Source: Muribaculaceae bacterium
GTDB taxonomy: Bacteria > Bacteroidota > Bacteroidia > Bacteroidales > Muribaculaceae
Direction of reading: 5' to 3'
Assembly: GCA_017651515.1 (NCBI GenBank)
Contig: JAGCCU010000053.1
Span: 1-64,000 of the forward strand
DNA: 64,000 nucleotides
In this document: in pieces, positions 53,774-63,052 of the stretch
Numbering within the stretch: position 1 is the first letter of the stretch
Layout of the letters: the number at the start of each line of letters is the position of its first letter
Program-made: the position numbers and the translations under genes
The notes under the pieces: generated by a model
Database searches by the model: none
Seen by the model: the letters and a program-made list of their open reading frames with translations, nothing else
What the model was told of the DNA's origin: nothing

Positions 53774-54202
53774 TTATTCTAATTTGAACTTGAATTGTTT
53801 GCCTTTACTATTGGTAAAAGTGCCGGCATAGAAGTCGCCACGGCACTCGTATTGACCGTCAAACGTTCCAGAATGGACACCCTTTGAGGTATATTCATTC
53901 AACACAACATGCATCGAGCCGCTGGCGTTTATTGCAACCATTTCCACCAGCTTCAACTTGAATACATTCTTAGGATATTTCACATAATAGTAATAACCAA
54001 CTTCATTGCCTTTAGAAAACGAATCTAATCGTAAAAACATCTTGACAGCGTATGGACCGATTTTGCCCGTCAGTTCCTGGTAGTTGGCAGCAGTCTCATC
54101 CGCCGCCAATGTATCCTGTTCATTTGCTGCCATTAATGGCCACCATGATACAATGGCCACCACTAGTACCAACAAAAAACTTCTCATAAGTTTCATCATC
54201 AT
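53774..54202 (-). CDS. Small exported protein of unknown function
   Basis: Protein of about 142 residues, not recognised. It has a signal peptide ('FLLVLVVAIVSWWPLMAANE') and then a beta-rich body ('YAVKMFLRLDSFSKGNEVG', 'GTFDGQYECRGDFYAGTF', 'KGKQFKFKLE') that looks like a small barrel or lipocalin-like fold. Several ATG codons (54196, 54199, 54202) can serve as start. It stands first in an operon with the PIG-L deacetylase, one nt apart. Confidence 0.7.
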   Translation of the reverse strand: MMMKLMRSFLLVLVVAIVSWWPLMAANEQDTLAADETAANYQELTGKIGPYAVKMFLRLDSFSKGNEVGYYYYVKYPKNVFKLKLVEMVAINASGSMHVVLNEYTSKGVHSGTFDGQYECRGDFYAGTFTNSKGKQFKFKLE

Positions 54203-54231
54203 AGCGTTTTTTGATTCTCTATTCAATATTG

Positions 54232-54262
54232 CAAAGTTACGATTAAGCGAGCGTAGCGCAAA
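54232..54262 (-). promoter_or_regulatory. Promoter with shared spacer, PIG-L operon
   Basis: The minus strand reads TTTG, 19 nt, TAACTTTG: exact. Its spacer contains GCTCGCTTAATCG, which recurs with one change in the lptD promoter at 55291-55321. The rest of 54263-54421 has only short repeats (TCTCAGA/GGTCTC near 54300-54335). Confidence 0.85.
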
Positions 54263-54421
54263 ATAAAAACGCAGTTTTTTTATTTACCCACTTTCACGCG
54301 TCTCGGAGGTCTCAGACTTCTCAGAGGTCTCGAAATGTTGACGCACATATTAAAGAGGGCGGGTCGGATTGACATCAAAAACTGGAAAAAGTCCATAAAT
54401 GAGTGATATTCTCAAAAAATA

Positions 54422-54453
54422 TTTGCATGAAAAAACAATATTCAATAACTTTG
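54422..54453 (+). promoter_or_regulatory. Promoter of the orphan membrane protein
   Basis: TTTG, 20 nt, TAACTTTG: exact consensus. It excludes the upstream in-frame start at 54403, which would lie before the transcription start. Confidence 0.85.
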
Positions 54454-54528
54454 CAATGCATTATATTAATACAGTTATTATTATATAATCGCCAGAAAAC
54501 ACCACGTTTAACATTAAATCATTCTACC

Positions 54529-55230
54529 ATGGCACAAAATCCAACGGACAAAATCAAAAGATCAATTTCTACATTTGGCATTTCAGCAATTTGTATAAAC
54601 CTGTATGCCCACGCCGGCTTCGCAGAGAGACACCAAGAGCTGGCAATAAGCATCAATGCTTTAACAGGTATTGCCTTTATCACTCATATCGTTTTCTTCC
54701 TCGCAATTAACTATTTGAACATTAGAATACTCAAAAAAATAAAACTTATTATAACTCAATTTGCGACCACGATTTGCGACCATAAATGGTTATCATTATT
54801 TGCAGGTTGGCTTCTTTCAACATTGTCGCTCTCAACATATCTTCTCTGTATCTGCAACTTTTGTCTCGCCCTTTTTTTCATTCCTTTGTTGTTATTATTT
54901 TGGCTGGTTTATTTTTTCTTGGTAATGAAAAAAAGGAACAAATTTCTTACTGGCGCAAAAGCGTTGACGTGGCACCTGACGGCTGTAATCGGTCAGAGTA
55001 TTGGGTATATCATTTATATCCTTGTATATGAAACTGTCACATTCCGAAGCATCGTACATTATACCGATAAAATGTATGACATAAAGATATATCCAGGCAT
55101 GAATGGAGTTACATATATGTTAGATGAGTTTTTGGGGACTGGGATACTGTTCTTAATACCCTATATCATATTACTTATTGGTTACTGCTTGCGTTACATA
55201 TATTGTAAATTCAAACCAAAAAGTGAATAA
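54529..55230 (+). CDS. Multi-spanning membrane protein, unknown
   Basis: Protein of 233 residues, not recognised. ATG 54529 follows a consensus promoter by about 75 nt. Four or five hydrophobic helices are visible (about 45-65, 85-105, 108-135, 150-172 and 205-225), and the C terminus is basic. It is AT-rich relative to its neighbours, stands alone between two other promoters, and resembles small DUF-type membrane proteins of mobile regions. Function unknown. Confidence 0.65.
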   Translation: MAQNPTDKIKRSISTFGISAICINLYAHAGFAERHQELAISINALTGIAFITHIVFFLAINYLNIRILKKIKLIITQFATTICDHKWLSLFAGWLLSTLSLSTYLLCICNFCLALFFIPLLLLFWLVYFFLVMKKRNKFLTGAKALTWHLTAVIGQSIGYIIYILVYETVTFRSIVHYTDKMYDIKIYPGMNGVTYMLDEFLGTGILFLIPYIILLIGYCLRYIYCKFKPKSE

Positions 55231-55290
55231 CACGAAACTGCTGAAATTACTTATACTCAACATAAAAAAATAAAAACTTCGTTTTTTCAT

Positions 55291-55321
55291 TTTGTTCTGC
55301 GCTCGCTTATTCGTAATTTTG
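55291..55321 (+). promoter_or_regulatory. Promoter of lptD with shared spacer
   Basis: TTTG, 19 nt, TAATTTTG: exact. The spacer holds GCTCGCTTATTCG, almost the same as in the inverted promoter at 54232-54262. Confidence 0.87.
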
Positions 55322-55338
55322 CAGGATATTTCGATTTG

Positions 55339-58071
55339 ATGAAACGAGGGTCACTACACATATTGCCATGGCTGTTTGTCGCGATGCTGTTGCTGTGCTG
55401 CACGGCATTGCATGCACAAACCATCATTCCATTGGCAGACAGTTTGGATGACGACTCAACGCAAATATTTCCACGCAAGGCATTGATTCCCCGTGACAGC
55501 ACAGACTCACAGGGTCCTCGCTTCGTCAAGACTATGGTTGACCTTGACCATGTGGTTTATTTCTCTGCAAAAGACTCAATCGTCATGTTCGGAAAGAACC
55601 GCGCCACCATGTACGGCTCCACTTCCATCGACTATGGCGACATCAACATGAAAGCGGCGCAAATCAGCATGAACATGGACAGCAGTCAGGTACATGCTGT
55701 GGGTGTACTTGACAGCGTGGGGGACCTCCAAGAGAAACCAGTGTTCAAGGATCACAGCGGTGAATATGAGTCGCGCACAATGAGCTACAATTTCAAAACC
55801 AGGAAAGGCTATATCACCGATATAATCACCGAACAGGGTGAAGGCTACCTCACAGGCGGAATCACCAAGAAGATGGAGAATGATGAGTACTACATCCAAA
55901 ATGGGCGCTATACCACCTGCGACAACCATGACCATCCCCACTTCTACTTCCAACTCACGAAGGGCAAGGTACGTCCGAAAAAGAACGTGGTCACCGGGCC
56001 AGCCTATATGGTGCTCGAAGACCTGCCACTGCCTATTGCGGTACCTTTCGGCTATTTCCCATTTACCGACAAGTATTCCAGTGGTATTTTGTTCCCCACC
56101 TTCGGAGAAGACTACAACCGCGGTTTCTACATGCGCAACGGCGGATATTATCTGGCACTTAACCAGTATTTCGACTTGGCACTCACGGGCGAAATCTATA
56201 CTCGTGGCTCATGGGGAGTGGCTGCACAGAGCAACTACCGTAAACGCTATAAATTCTCTGGTAACTTCTCGGTAAATTACCTTACCACAGTCACTGGCGA
56301 CAAAGGTGACCCCGACTATGCGAAGATGCACAACTTCCAGGTGCTATGGAGTCACTCACAGGACACTAAGTCAAACCCGAACATGACGTTCTCAGCAAGC
56401 GTAAACTTTGCAACCAGCGGCTACTCACGCAACAACCTTGACACTTACTACACCAATGCCTTTACCGAAAACACCAAGAGCAGTACAGTAAACTTCACCT
56501 ATAAGTGGCCAGGAAGCAAGTGGAGCCTGTCATCAACGGCCTCACTGAGCCAGCGCACCAGCGACTCCACACTGAGCGTGCAGTTTCCCAACTTCACTCT
56601 AACAATGTCGCAAACAGCACCGTTCAAGCGCAAGCGAGTGGTAGGCGAAGAGCGTTGGTATGAGAAAATCAAGATCAGCTATTCTGGACGTTTCCAAAAC
56701 TCCATTACAGCCAAACAAAACGAGTTCTTCAAGAAAAGCCTTGTCAAGGACTGGCGCAATGGTATGTCACACACGGTTCCCATTAATGCCACGTTCAACC
56801 TGCTCAAGTATTTCAATATTACACCGAACATAACGCTCAATGACCGTATGTACACCAACAAGATACGTCGGTCATGGGATCCAAATGCCAGTGCCGAAAT
56901 CCAAGACACAACCTACAATTTCTACAACGTGTTCGACTTCAATTTCGGTATTTCGCTCAACACTAAAGTATATGGTTTCTTCAAACCGATGAAGTTTCTC
57001 GGTGACAAGCTACAGATGATTCGCCACGTACTCACACCTACCATTTCATTTACTGCACACCCCGACTTCAGCTCGCCTTTCTGGGGGTACTATGGCAACT
57101 ATGAATACACCGATGTAAACGGCAATATTCAGCGTCGCAAATACAGCTACTTCCAACATGCACTATTCGGCAATGCGCCATCTAGCAAAAGCGGAATGTT
57201 CTCATTCACTCTTGCCAACAATCTCGAAGCAAAAGTGCGCAGTGACCAAGACAGCACCGGATTCAAGAAAATCTCTCTTATTGAAAACCTTACTCTCTCT
57301 CAGAGCTATAACATGGCAGCCGACTCACTCAAGTGGAGCAACTTGAGTACGAGTATCTTGTTACGCCTAACAAAGGGGTTCAACCTTAATCTGTCGGCCA
57401 CATGGGATGTGTATAAATACGGGCTCAACGAAGCCGGCAGTCCCGTGCGCATCAACAAGCTGCGACTATTCCATGGCGGTGGATGGGGACGACTGTCAAG
57501 TACCGGAACTTCATTTTCATATACTTTCAACAACGACACATTCAAGAAACTGTTTGGGAGGGACAAGAAAAACAACAAAGATTCAAGCAACAAAAAGAGA
57601 CCCCTCGACATCAGTCAAAACAACAGTTCTGACAATGAAGAAGATATCGAAGATGATAATAGTGGGGAAGATATCGGTGTAAAACTCACTCCAGAAGGAT
57701 ATGCCGAGTGGAGCTGTCCGTGGAGCCTCACAGTCAACTACTCGGTGAACTACGGCTACGGCACCTTCAATTACGACAAGATGGAATATAACGGCCGTTT
57801 CACACATTCGCTGAGCCTCAACGGAAGCATCCGACCGACAAAGAACTGGAATCTCTCATTCTCGGCAAGCTACGACTTCCAGAACCACAAGATTGCATAC
57901 ATGAACTGCAACATTTCGCGCGAAATGCACTGCTTTGTCATGAGTGCCAGTTTCGTACCTGTAGGTCCGTACAAGAGCTACAATTTCCACATTGCCGTCA
58001 AATCGAGCATCCTGCAAGATGTCAAGTATGACAAACACTCCAGTTATAGCAACGGCATCAATTGGTTCTAA
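55339..58071 (+). CDS. lptD: LptD/OstA-like outer membrane LPS assembly protein
   Basis: Outer-membrane protein of 910 residues. A signal peptide (1-26) is followed by an OstA/LptA-like jelly-roll (about 60-200, 'YFSAKDSIVMFGKNRATMYG') and a large LptD-type barrel (about 230-910). 'VLEDLPLPIAVPFGYFPFTD' is the family signature after the jelly-roll. An Asp/Glu-rich loop near residues 750-785 is a surface or periplasmic insertion. LptD inserts lipopolysaccharide into the outer leaflet; Bacteroidota have several paralogues, so this may be the main or a secondary copy. Confidence 0.88.
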   Translation: MKRGSLHILPWLFVAMLLLCCTALHAQTIIPLADSLDDDSTQIFPRKALIPRDSTDSQGPRFVKTMVDLDHVVYFSAKDSIVMFGKNRATMYGSTSIDYGDINMKAAQISMNMDSSQVHAVGVLDSVGDLQEKPVFKDHSGEYESRTMSYNFKTRKGYITDIITEQGEGYLTGGITKKMENDEYYIQNGRYTTCDNHDHPHFYFQLTKGKVRPKKNVVTGPAYMVLEDLPLPIAVPFGYFPFTDKYSSGILFPTFGEDYNRGFYMRNGGYYLALNQYFDLALTGEIYTRGSWGVAAQSNYRKRYKFSGNFSVNYLTTVTGDKGDPDYAKMHNFQVLWSHSQDTKSNPNMTFSASVNFATSGYSRNNLDTYYTNAFTENTKSSTVNFTYKWPGSKWSLSSTASLSQRTSDSTLSVQFPNFTLTMSQTAPFKRKRVVGEERWYEKIKISYSGRFQNSITAKQNEFFKKSLVKDWRNGMSHTVPINATFNLLKYFNITPNITLNDRMYTNKIRRSWDPNASAEIQDTTYNFYNVFDFNFGISLNTKVYGFFKPMKFLGDKLQMIRHVLTPTISFTAHPDFSSPFWGYYGNYEYTDVNGNIQRRKYSYFQHALFGNAPSSKSGMFSFTLANNLEAKVRSDQDSTGFKKISLIENLTLSQSYNMAADSLKWSNLSTSILLRLTKGFNLNLSATWDVYKYGLNEAGSPVRINKLRLFHGGGWGRLSSTGTSFSYTFNNDTFKKLFGRDKKNNKDSSNKKRPLDISQNNSSDNEEDIEDDNSGEDIGVKLTPEGYAEWSCPWSLTVNYSVNYGYGTFNYDKMEYNGRFTHSLSLNGSIRPTKNWNLSFSASYDFQNHKIAYMNCNISREMHCFVMSASFVPVGPYKSYNFHIAVKSSILQDVKYDKHSSYSNGINWF

Positions 58072-58078
58072 TCACATC

Positions 58079-58714
58079 ATGCGGCTGTTTACGACTTTTC
58101 TGTTGGCAGTTTTGATGGCCGTAACCTGCACTGCACAAGACCAAGTATCAGCATTCAGGGACTTCTCTTTCCACGATGGAGATCTAGTGTTTGTGATACC
58201 ACCTACAGCCAATGCCATCACCGATGTCACCTGCCATACAAGTGACGTTGCTGTAGACCATGTGGCTATAATGCACCACATAGGTGGTGAGAATGGGTTG
58301 CCATATGCTATCGAAGCCATCGGTAAAAGTGTATGTCTCACCCCTCTGGATTCGTTCATCGTTCACAACAATGACTGCCAACTGATTGTGGCACGCATCC
58401 CGAACATTGATGTAAAGCGCAGCGTAAGAAATGCGTTACGATATGTAGGTCGTCCATACGATGACTTGTTCCTTCCAACCGACAGCGAAATATACTGCAG
58501 CGAACTAGTGCAACTGTCGTTCATCGACATAACCGGCAATAGAATATTTTCAACCATACCGATGTCATTTCACGACAACACTGGACAAATAACTCCTTAT
58601 TGGCTTGAACATTATGCAGCACGGGGATTAAAAGTCCCCGAAGGGGAACCTGGCACCAATCCTGCTCAACTGCTGCAACATACCGCACTCCACATCATAG
58701 CCAGATTCCCTTGA
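58079..58714 (+). CDS. YiiX-like permuted papain-fold hydrolase
   Basis: Exported protein of 211 residues with a signal peptide ('MRLFTTFLLAVLMAVTCTAQ') and a permuted NlpC/P60 (YiiX/YebB) fold. The catalytic His is in 'AVDHVAIMHHIGG' (about residues 58-70) and the Cys in 'EIYCSELVQLSF' (about residue 139). Relatives act on cell-wall peptides or acyl groups. ATG 58079 is chosen as it follows lptD by 7 nt; the longer frame lies within lptD. A shared terminator lies just after the stop. Confidence 0.85.
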   Translation: MRLFTTFLLAVLMAVTCTAQDQVSAFRDFSFHDGDLVFVIPPTANAITDVTCHTSDVAVDHVAIMHHIGGENGLPYAIEAIGKSVCLTPLDSFIVHNNDCQLIVARIPNIDVKRSVRNALRYVGRPYDDLFLPTDSEIYCSELVQLSFIDITGNRIFSTIPMSFHDNTGQITPYWLEHYAARGLKVPEGEPGTNPAQLLQHTALHIIARFP

Positions 58715-58715
58715 C

Positions 58716-58759
58716 CATAAAGCAAGAACCTCTCCCTAAGGAAAGGTTCTTGCTTTATG
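58716..58759. terminator. Bidirectional terminator
   Basis: Long near-perfect inverted repeat CATAAAGCAAGAACCT / AGGTTCTTGCTTTATG with a 12-nt loop between the convergent YiiX-like and GH92 genes. It has T-rich arms on both strands. Confidence 0.9.
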
Positions 58760-58777
58760 CTGAATACTGACAACTCC

Positions 58778-60988
58778 TTACCACCACTTGACTGGACGTG
58801 AGCCCATAGTATATTCCAAAGTTCCGCCGGCAGCAATGGAAGCATGGTCGATATAGGATTTGCGATAAGGCTTACCGTTGAGTTTGATGCTCTGAATATA
58901 TTTATTCTTACTACTATTATTCTTTGCTATTATGGTAAACTCTCCACCAGCAACCTGCAGGGTTGCCCTGTCAAGCAACGGCGAGCCGAAGTAGTAACGT
59001 CCACCGGCCGGCTCAACAGGATAGAATCCGAATGACGACATAATGTACCAAGCTGACATTTGCCCCACATCTTCGTTTCCACATAAGCCTTCATAGGTGT
59101 CACTGTAGAGTGTGGTGAGCACCTCACGCACGCGGTCAGCTGTCTTCCACGGCTCATCAAGCATAGTGTAGAAATAGAGTATGTGGTGGCTCGGTTCATT
59201 ACCATGTACATACTGGCCTATGAAACCGCTCATGTCGGGCACAGCCTCATCGCCCACATCGCTCGACACAACGAACAGTGAGTCTAGAAACGCAATTGTA
59301 CGCTCCCACGAACCATGACATGCCACCAGGCCGTCTAAATCGTGAGGCACAAGCCATGCATACTGCCATGCGTTGCCCTCGCAGTATTCATCACCGCCAC
59401 TACGTTGTTGATAAGGATTTAATGGTTCCAAGAAGTTACCCTGAGAGTCGCGGGCGCGCATAAATCCCGTAGCAGGGTCGTAAAGGTTACGGTACTGCTT
59501 GCTCAGCGCCATGTGGCGCTCATAAAGGTCTGTGCGTCCTGCCTTGAGTGCAGCTTGTGCCAGTGCCCAGTCGGCAAGTTCATATTCAAGTTCATAGGCC
59601 ACGTTTTCGCTTCGCTGGTAGTCGCATGGAATATACCCCATTGTGCGGTGCCATTTAAGTCCACGCTCGTTGAGCAACATCGACTTCTCCATGGCTTCTA
59701 TGGCAAGATTCACGTCTATTCCTTCAAATCCTTTCAAAATAGCATCGGCAACCACAGGAATTGCCGGCGAGCCAACCATGCAGTTGGTCTCACGTCCCAT
59801 AAGGTGCCACACGGGCAGCTTGCCTTGTTCCTGATAGATTCGCAACATAGTGTTGATAATATCAGGAATCTTTTCAGAATGGATGATGGTCATCAGAGGA
59901 TGAGCGGTGCGATAAGTATCCCACAAGCTATAGGTTGTATAATTGGTAAAGCCAGGATTGGGATGTACGACATAATCGCTGCCTTGATAAGAACCGTCAA
60001 CATCACAGAACACCGATGGAGCAATCATCGTGTGGAACATTGCAGTATAGAACGTGCGCAGCAAATGTTCATCGTTTGACTGAATTTTCACCTTGGCAAG
60101 CTGGTCACGCCAAGCCTGACGGGCACGTTCACGAACTCCATCGAAATCCCAGCCTTGCTGTTCAGCCGAAAGATTATTCCTAGCGCCTTCGACCGAAACT
60201 GCACTGATGCCAACTTTAACCATTATCTGTTCGCCTTCGCTTGTTTTGAAGTCAAACCGGCCATGAACACCACGAGCCAGCACCCAATCACCTGAAATCT
60301 CACGACCATCGGCTATGAGATGAGCTTTAGCAAACGGCTTTGAAAACTCAGCATGGAAATATATAGGATGATTGTCAGCCCAACCGTCAGACCAGCGAAC
60401 GCCTTCAATGGTATGGTCGTCAATGATGCGAAGAGCACTTGAAGTTACATTGTCCCATCCTCCCCCATTCACCAGATTGAAAATAATCGCGCTCTCACTG
60501 CTTGCTGGGAAAGTATAGCGATGCAAGCCGGTACGTGCCGTTGCAGTGAGTTCCACACCAACATTATAACGCAATAAATGAGTGCGATAATATCCTGGTT
60601 GCGACACTTCGCGACTACGGTCGGCATAGCTCCACATACCACTCTGCTGATCGTCAAGTCGTCCACGGGCATACTTCACTTGCCCAACTACAGGCAGTAC
60701 GGTAATATCATGAAGGTCGCCGCAGCCAGTGCCACTCAGATGTGTGTGCGGGAATCCTATCACTGTAGAGTCGCTGCGGTTATAGCCAGAGCACCAGTCC
60801 CAATCCTGTATAACACTCGATGGTCCCAGCTGTACGAAACCGAAAGGCACACATGCCGACACGGTAACATGGCCATGCCCACCCGACCCTATCAACGGAT
60901 CAACATAGTCAAGCACATCACGTTGCTGTACACTCAATGCAGTGAGACTCATTGATGCCACTGCCAAGAAACAAGCTATCTTTTTCAT
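58778..60988 (-). CDS. GH92 alpha-mannosidase
   Basis: Secreted glycoside hydrolase of family 92, 736 residues, Ca2+-dependent exo-alpha-mannosidase. It has a signal peptide (1-19), an N-terminal beta-sandwich ('DYVDPLIGSGGHGHVT', 'FGFVQLGPSSV') and an (alpha/alpha)6 domain with 'YCEGNAWQYAWLVPHDL', 'GNEPSHHILYFYTM' and 'GLCGNEDVGQMSAWYIMSS'. It releases mannose from N-glycans or yeast-type mannan. It follows the EEP gene by 14 nt, not a SusC/SusD pair, so it is outside a classical polysaccharide utilisation locus. Confidence 0.94.
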   Translation of the reverse strand: MKKIACFLAVASMSLTALSVQQRDVLDYVDPLIGSGGHGHVTVSACVPFGFVQLGPSSVIQDWDWCSGYNRSDSTVIGFPHTHLSGTGCGDLHDITVLPVVGQVKYARGRLDDQQSGMWSYADRSREVSQPGYYRTHLLRYNVGVELTATARTGLHRYTFPASSESAIIFNLVNGGGWDNVTSSALRIIDDHTIEGVRWSDGWADNHPIYFHAEFSKPFAKAHLIADGREISGDWVLARGVHGRFDFKTSEGEQIMVKVGISAVSVEGARNNLSAEQQGWDFDGVRERARQAWRDQLAKVKIQSNDEHLLRTFYTAMFHTMIAPSVFCDVDGSYQGSDYVVHPNPGFTNYTTYSLWDTYRTAHPLMTIIHSEKIPDIINTMLRIYQEQGKLPVWHLMGRETNCMVGSPAIPVVADAILKGFEGIDVNLAIEAMEKSMLLNERGLKWHRTMGYIPCDYQRSENVAYELEYELADWALAQAALKAGRTDLYERHMALSKQYRNLYDPATGFMRARDSQGNFLEPLNPYQQRSGGDEYCEGNAWQYAWLVPHDLDGLVACHGSWERTIAFLDSLFVVSSDVGDEAVPDMSGFIGQYVHGNEPSHHILYFYTMLDEPWKTADRVREVLTTLYSDTYEGLCGNEDVGQMSAWYIMSSFGFYPVEPAGGRYYFGSPLLDRATLQVAGGEFTIIAKNNSSKNKYIQSIKLNGKPYRKSYIDHASIAAGGTLEYTMGSRPVKWW

Positions 60989-61002
60989 AGTTATATTATT
61001 GT

Positions 61003-62154
61003 TTAGTTTTTCTTATCTTGCCATTCAAATGTGGCGAGCAATGGATAATGATCGCTTGTACCAGCCTTGACCCGCTTAATATTGACTGCATCCAATTTGC
61101 CACGATAGAAGATATGGTCAATATTGAACAACATCAAGTCCTTATTGAAGGTATAGGTCAAGCCTCTGCCACACTGGGCATAGGCATCGGCCAGATCATC
61201 ACCGCGCACCGTCCAATAGGTGTAACTGGCAGGTGTGTCGTTGAAATCACCACACACAATCACGTTTTCCGGACAGGTATCAATCACCTTCCTGATTTGA
61301 TGAGCCTCACCGGCTCGCCTGCGAAATGCCCTTGCGAGCTTAGTATATAGCGAATTGCGGGCTTGATACATCTGCTCACGGCTCTGCACTGAATCCAGAT
61401 GAGTGATATTGCGATAAACCTGCTTATCACTATGATTCAACCCTATCGACTGCATGTGCACATTGACAATCCTGAGCTGGCGGCCTTCAGGCATTGAGAC
61501 GTCAAATGCCTTGGCATAGACATGATAATATTTGGTGTTTTTTGTCTCGCCAGTACCAAAGTAGTTCCGCAGTGAAATATCATCATTAACCTCATAGGGG
61601 TATCGAGAAAGAATTATCAAGTCATGGTATCCATAAGAGGAGCGATAGGGATATTTGCGTTCTATTTCGCTTTTCATTGGTCTCACATTTTCCTTATCGG
61701 TGAAATCATGCGGTTCAAGTGAGGCTTCCTGAAGTACGACCAGGTCAGCATCGGAATCAAGGATGTATCGCATGGATAAACTTACGTCTTCATGACCATG
61801 CATGCTCCAAAAACCCGTAACATTATATGTGAGCAACTTGAAAGTCGCAGCGCTGTCGGCTGGAGCATGTCCACCACTAAGCGGCATGTTAACCCGCAAT
61901 GCCGGCAGAGTAAGCAGCAATGACACAGCCAGCATTATTGACGCTTTCCAACCTCGGGTTATCAGTGCAACGAGCAGTAGTACCATTGCAACAATGATGG
62001 CAGCCGGATAGGTAAGCACCGCCACAGATGGCAATGCCCAGCGTAGAGGATTGACGTATCCGCCCCACCCACTAAGCAGCACCCATGCACATACAATCAG
62101 AGTAATGATCAAGAGCAGCGCATGCCATATTCTTTTGCCATAACGGCTCATCAT
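61003..62154 (-). CDS. Membrane protein with endonuclease/exonuclease/phosphatase domain
   Basis: Protein of 383 residues with three N-terminal membrane helices (about 10-90) and an EEP-fold catalytic domain outside or at the membrane. Catalytic motifs: 'LVVLQEASLE' (Glu), 'RIVNVHMQSIG' (His), 'VIVCGDFNDTPASYTY' (Asp, Asn) and 'TSDHYPLLATF' (Asp-His). Family members are nucleases or phosphodiesterases, including lipid ones. A rhomboid-rhomboid-EEP order is common in Bacteroidales. 25 nt separate it from the rhomboid gene. Confidence 0.87.
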   Translation of the reverse strand: MMSRYGKRIWHALLLIITLIVCAWVLLSGWGGYVNPLRWALPSVAVLTYPAAIIVAMVLLLVALITRGWKASIMLAVSLLLTLPALRVNMPLSGGHAPADSAATFKLLTYNVTGFWSMHGHEDVSLSMRYILDSDADLVVLQEASLEPHDFTDKENVRPMKSEIERKYPYRSSYGYHDLIILSRYPYEVNDDISLRNYFGTGETKNTKYYHVYAKAFDVSMPEGRQLRIVNVHMQSIGLNHSDKQVYRNITHLDSVQSREQMYQARNSLYTKLARAFRRRAGEAHQIRKVIDTCPENVIVCGDFNDTPASYTYWTVRGDDLADAYAQCGRGLTYTFNKDLMLFNIDHIFYRGKLDAVNIKRVKAGTSDHYPLLATFEWQDKKN

Positions 62155-62179
62155 CTATTGGAATTATAAAGAAAATATA

Positions 62180-63052
62180 CTATTGGCGTTTGCGTGACGC
62201 ACTGAAGAGTATGTCGCGCTCGGCGTCATTGAGCGATGCATATCCAGAGCGACGTATCTTGTCCAGCACGCGGTCGAGGTCGGCCTCAGTAGGCTCAGAT
62301 TTCTTACTATGGGACGAAGAATAACCATTTACTGAAGACCCAACTCCCGAATCCTTGCGACGCACCAAACTCGCCAAACCATCCAGTGCGGCGTTTATCC
62401 ATTTGGTGATGTCGCGACCACGTTTGAATGATACAGTGAACAAGTATCCTACTATTGCGCCACCTAAATGAGCTATATCGCCTCCGGTATTTGTGGCACC
62501 TATTCCCAGTACCGAAATGATGACCACCGCCAAAGCAATCCACTTGAGCGAGATCTCGCCTAGAAAAAGCAGGTTTATCTTATAATTGGGGACATAGGCT
62601 GCCACCGCCACTACTATGGCCATCACCGAGGCCGAAGCACCCAACATATAGGCCCGTTCGTGTGCAAGAGCAGGGAGAAACGTATATGCCAACAAAAAGA
62701 GAGCAGCGCCGCCAAGACCGCCCAATATGTACAGTCCCGACAGGTGCTTTGGAGTGAAGAACTCTAGGAAAATGCGTCCCAGCCACCACAGCCACAGTAA
62801 ATTGAATAGGATGTGGAAAAGGTCATAATGCGAAAAGCAGTAGGTAATCACGGTCCATGGGCGCTTCAACAGTTCGCCTATACTTGAAGGCACTTCTACC
62901 CACGTCAGCACCTGGGCAGCATCAAGACCGAAAAGCCAAAATACAACTGCAATAACGTGAAGCAGCAAAAACACCCCCACATTTATATATATAAGGCGAA
63001 GCATCATGCCGCCTTGGCGATAACGCATCTTTATTTCATCAATAAAACCCAT
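62180..63052 (-). CDS. Rhomboid-family intramembrane serine protease (second)
   Basis: Rhomboid protein of 290 residues. Six helices; the nucleophile Ser140 is in 'YMLGASASVMAIVVA' and the His195 in 'DIAHLGGAIVGY', with 'HILFNLLWLWWLGR' supplying the His-Asn region in helix 2. The C-terminal ~70 residues are cytosolic, Ser/Lys-rich, ending in a helix pair ('LDRVLDKIRRSGYASLNDAE') common in Bacteroidota rhomboids. Its start overlaps the first rhomboid gene by 14 nt. Confidence 0.92.
   Translation of the reverse strand: MGFIDEIKMRYRQGGMMLRLIYINVGVFLLLHVIAVVFWLFGLDAAQVLTWVEVPSSIGELLKRPWTVITYCFSHYDLFHILFNLLWLWWLGRIFLEFFTPKHLSGLYILGGLGGAALFLLAYTFLPALAHERAYMLGASASVMAIVVAVAAYVPNYKINLLFLGEISLKWIALAVVIISVLGIGATNTGGDIAHLGGAIVGYLFTVSFKRGRDITKWINAALDGLASLVRRKDSGVGSSVNGYSSSHSKKSEPTEADLDRVLDKIRRSGYASLNDAERDILFSASRKRQ

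Noticed and set aside
58778..60988. Polysaccharide utilisation locus around GH92
   Set aside because: No SusC/SusD pair, sensor or further glycosidase is adjacent; the neighbours are rhomboid and EEP genes.
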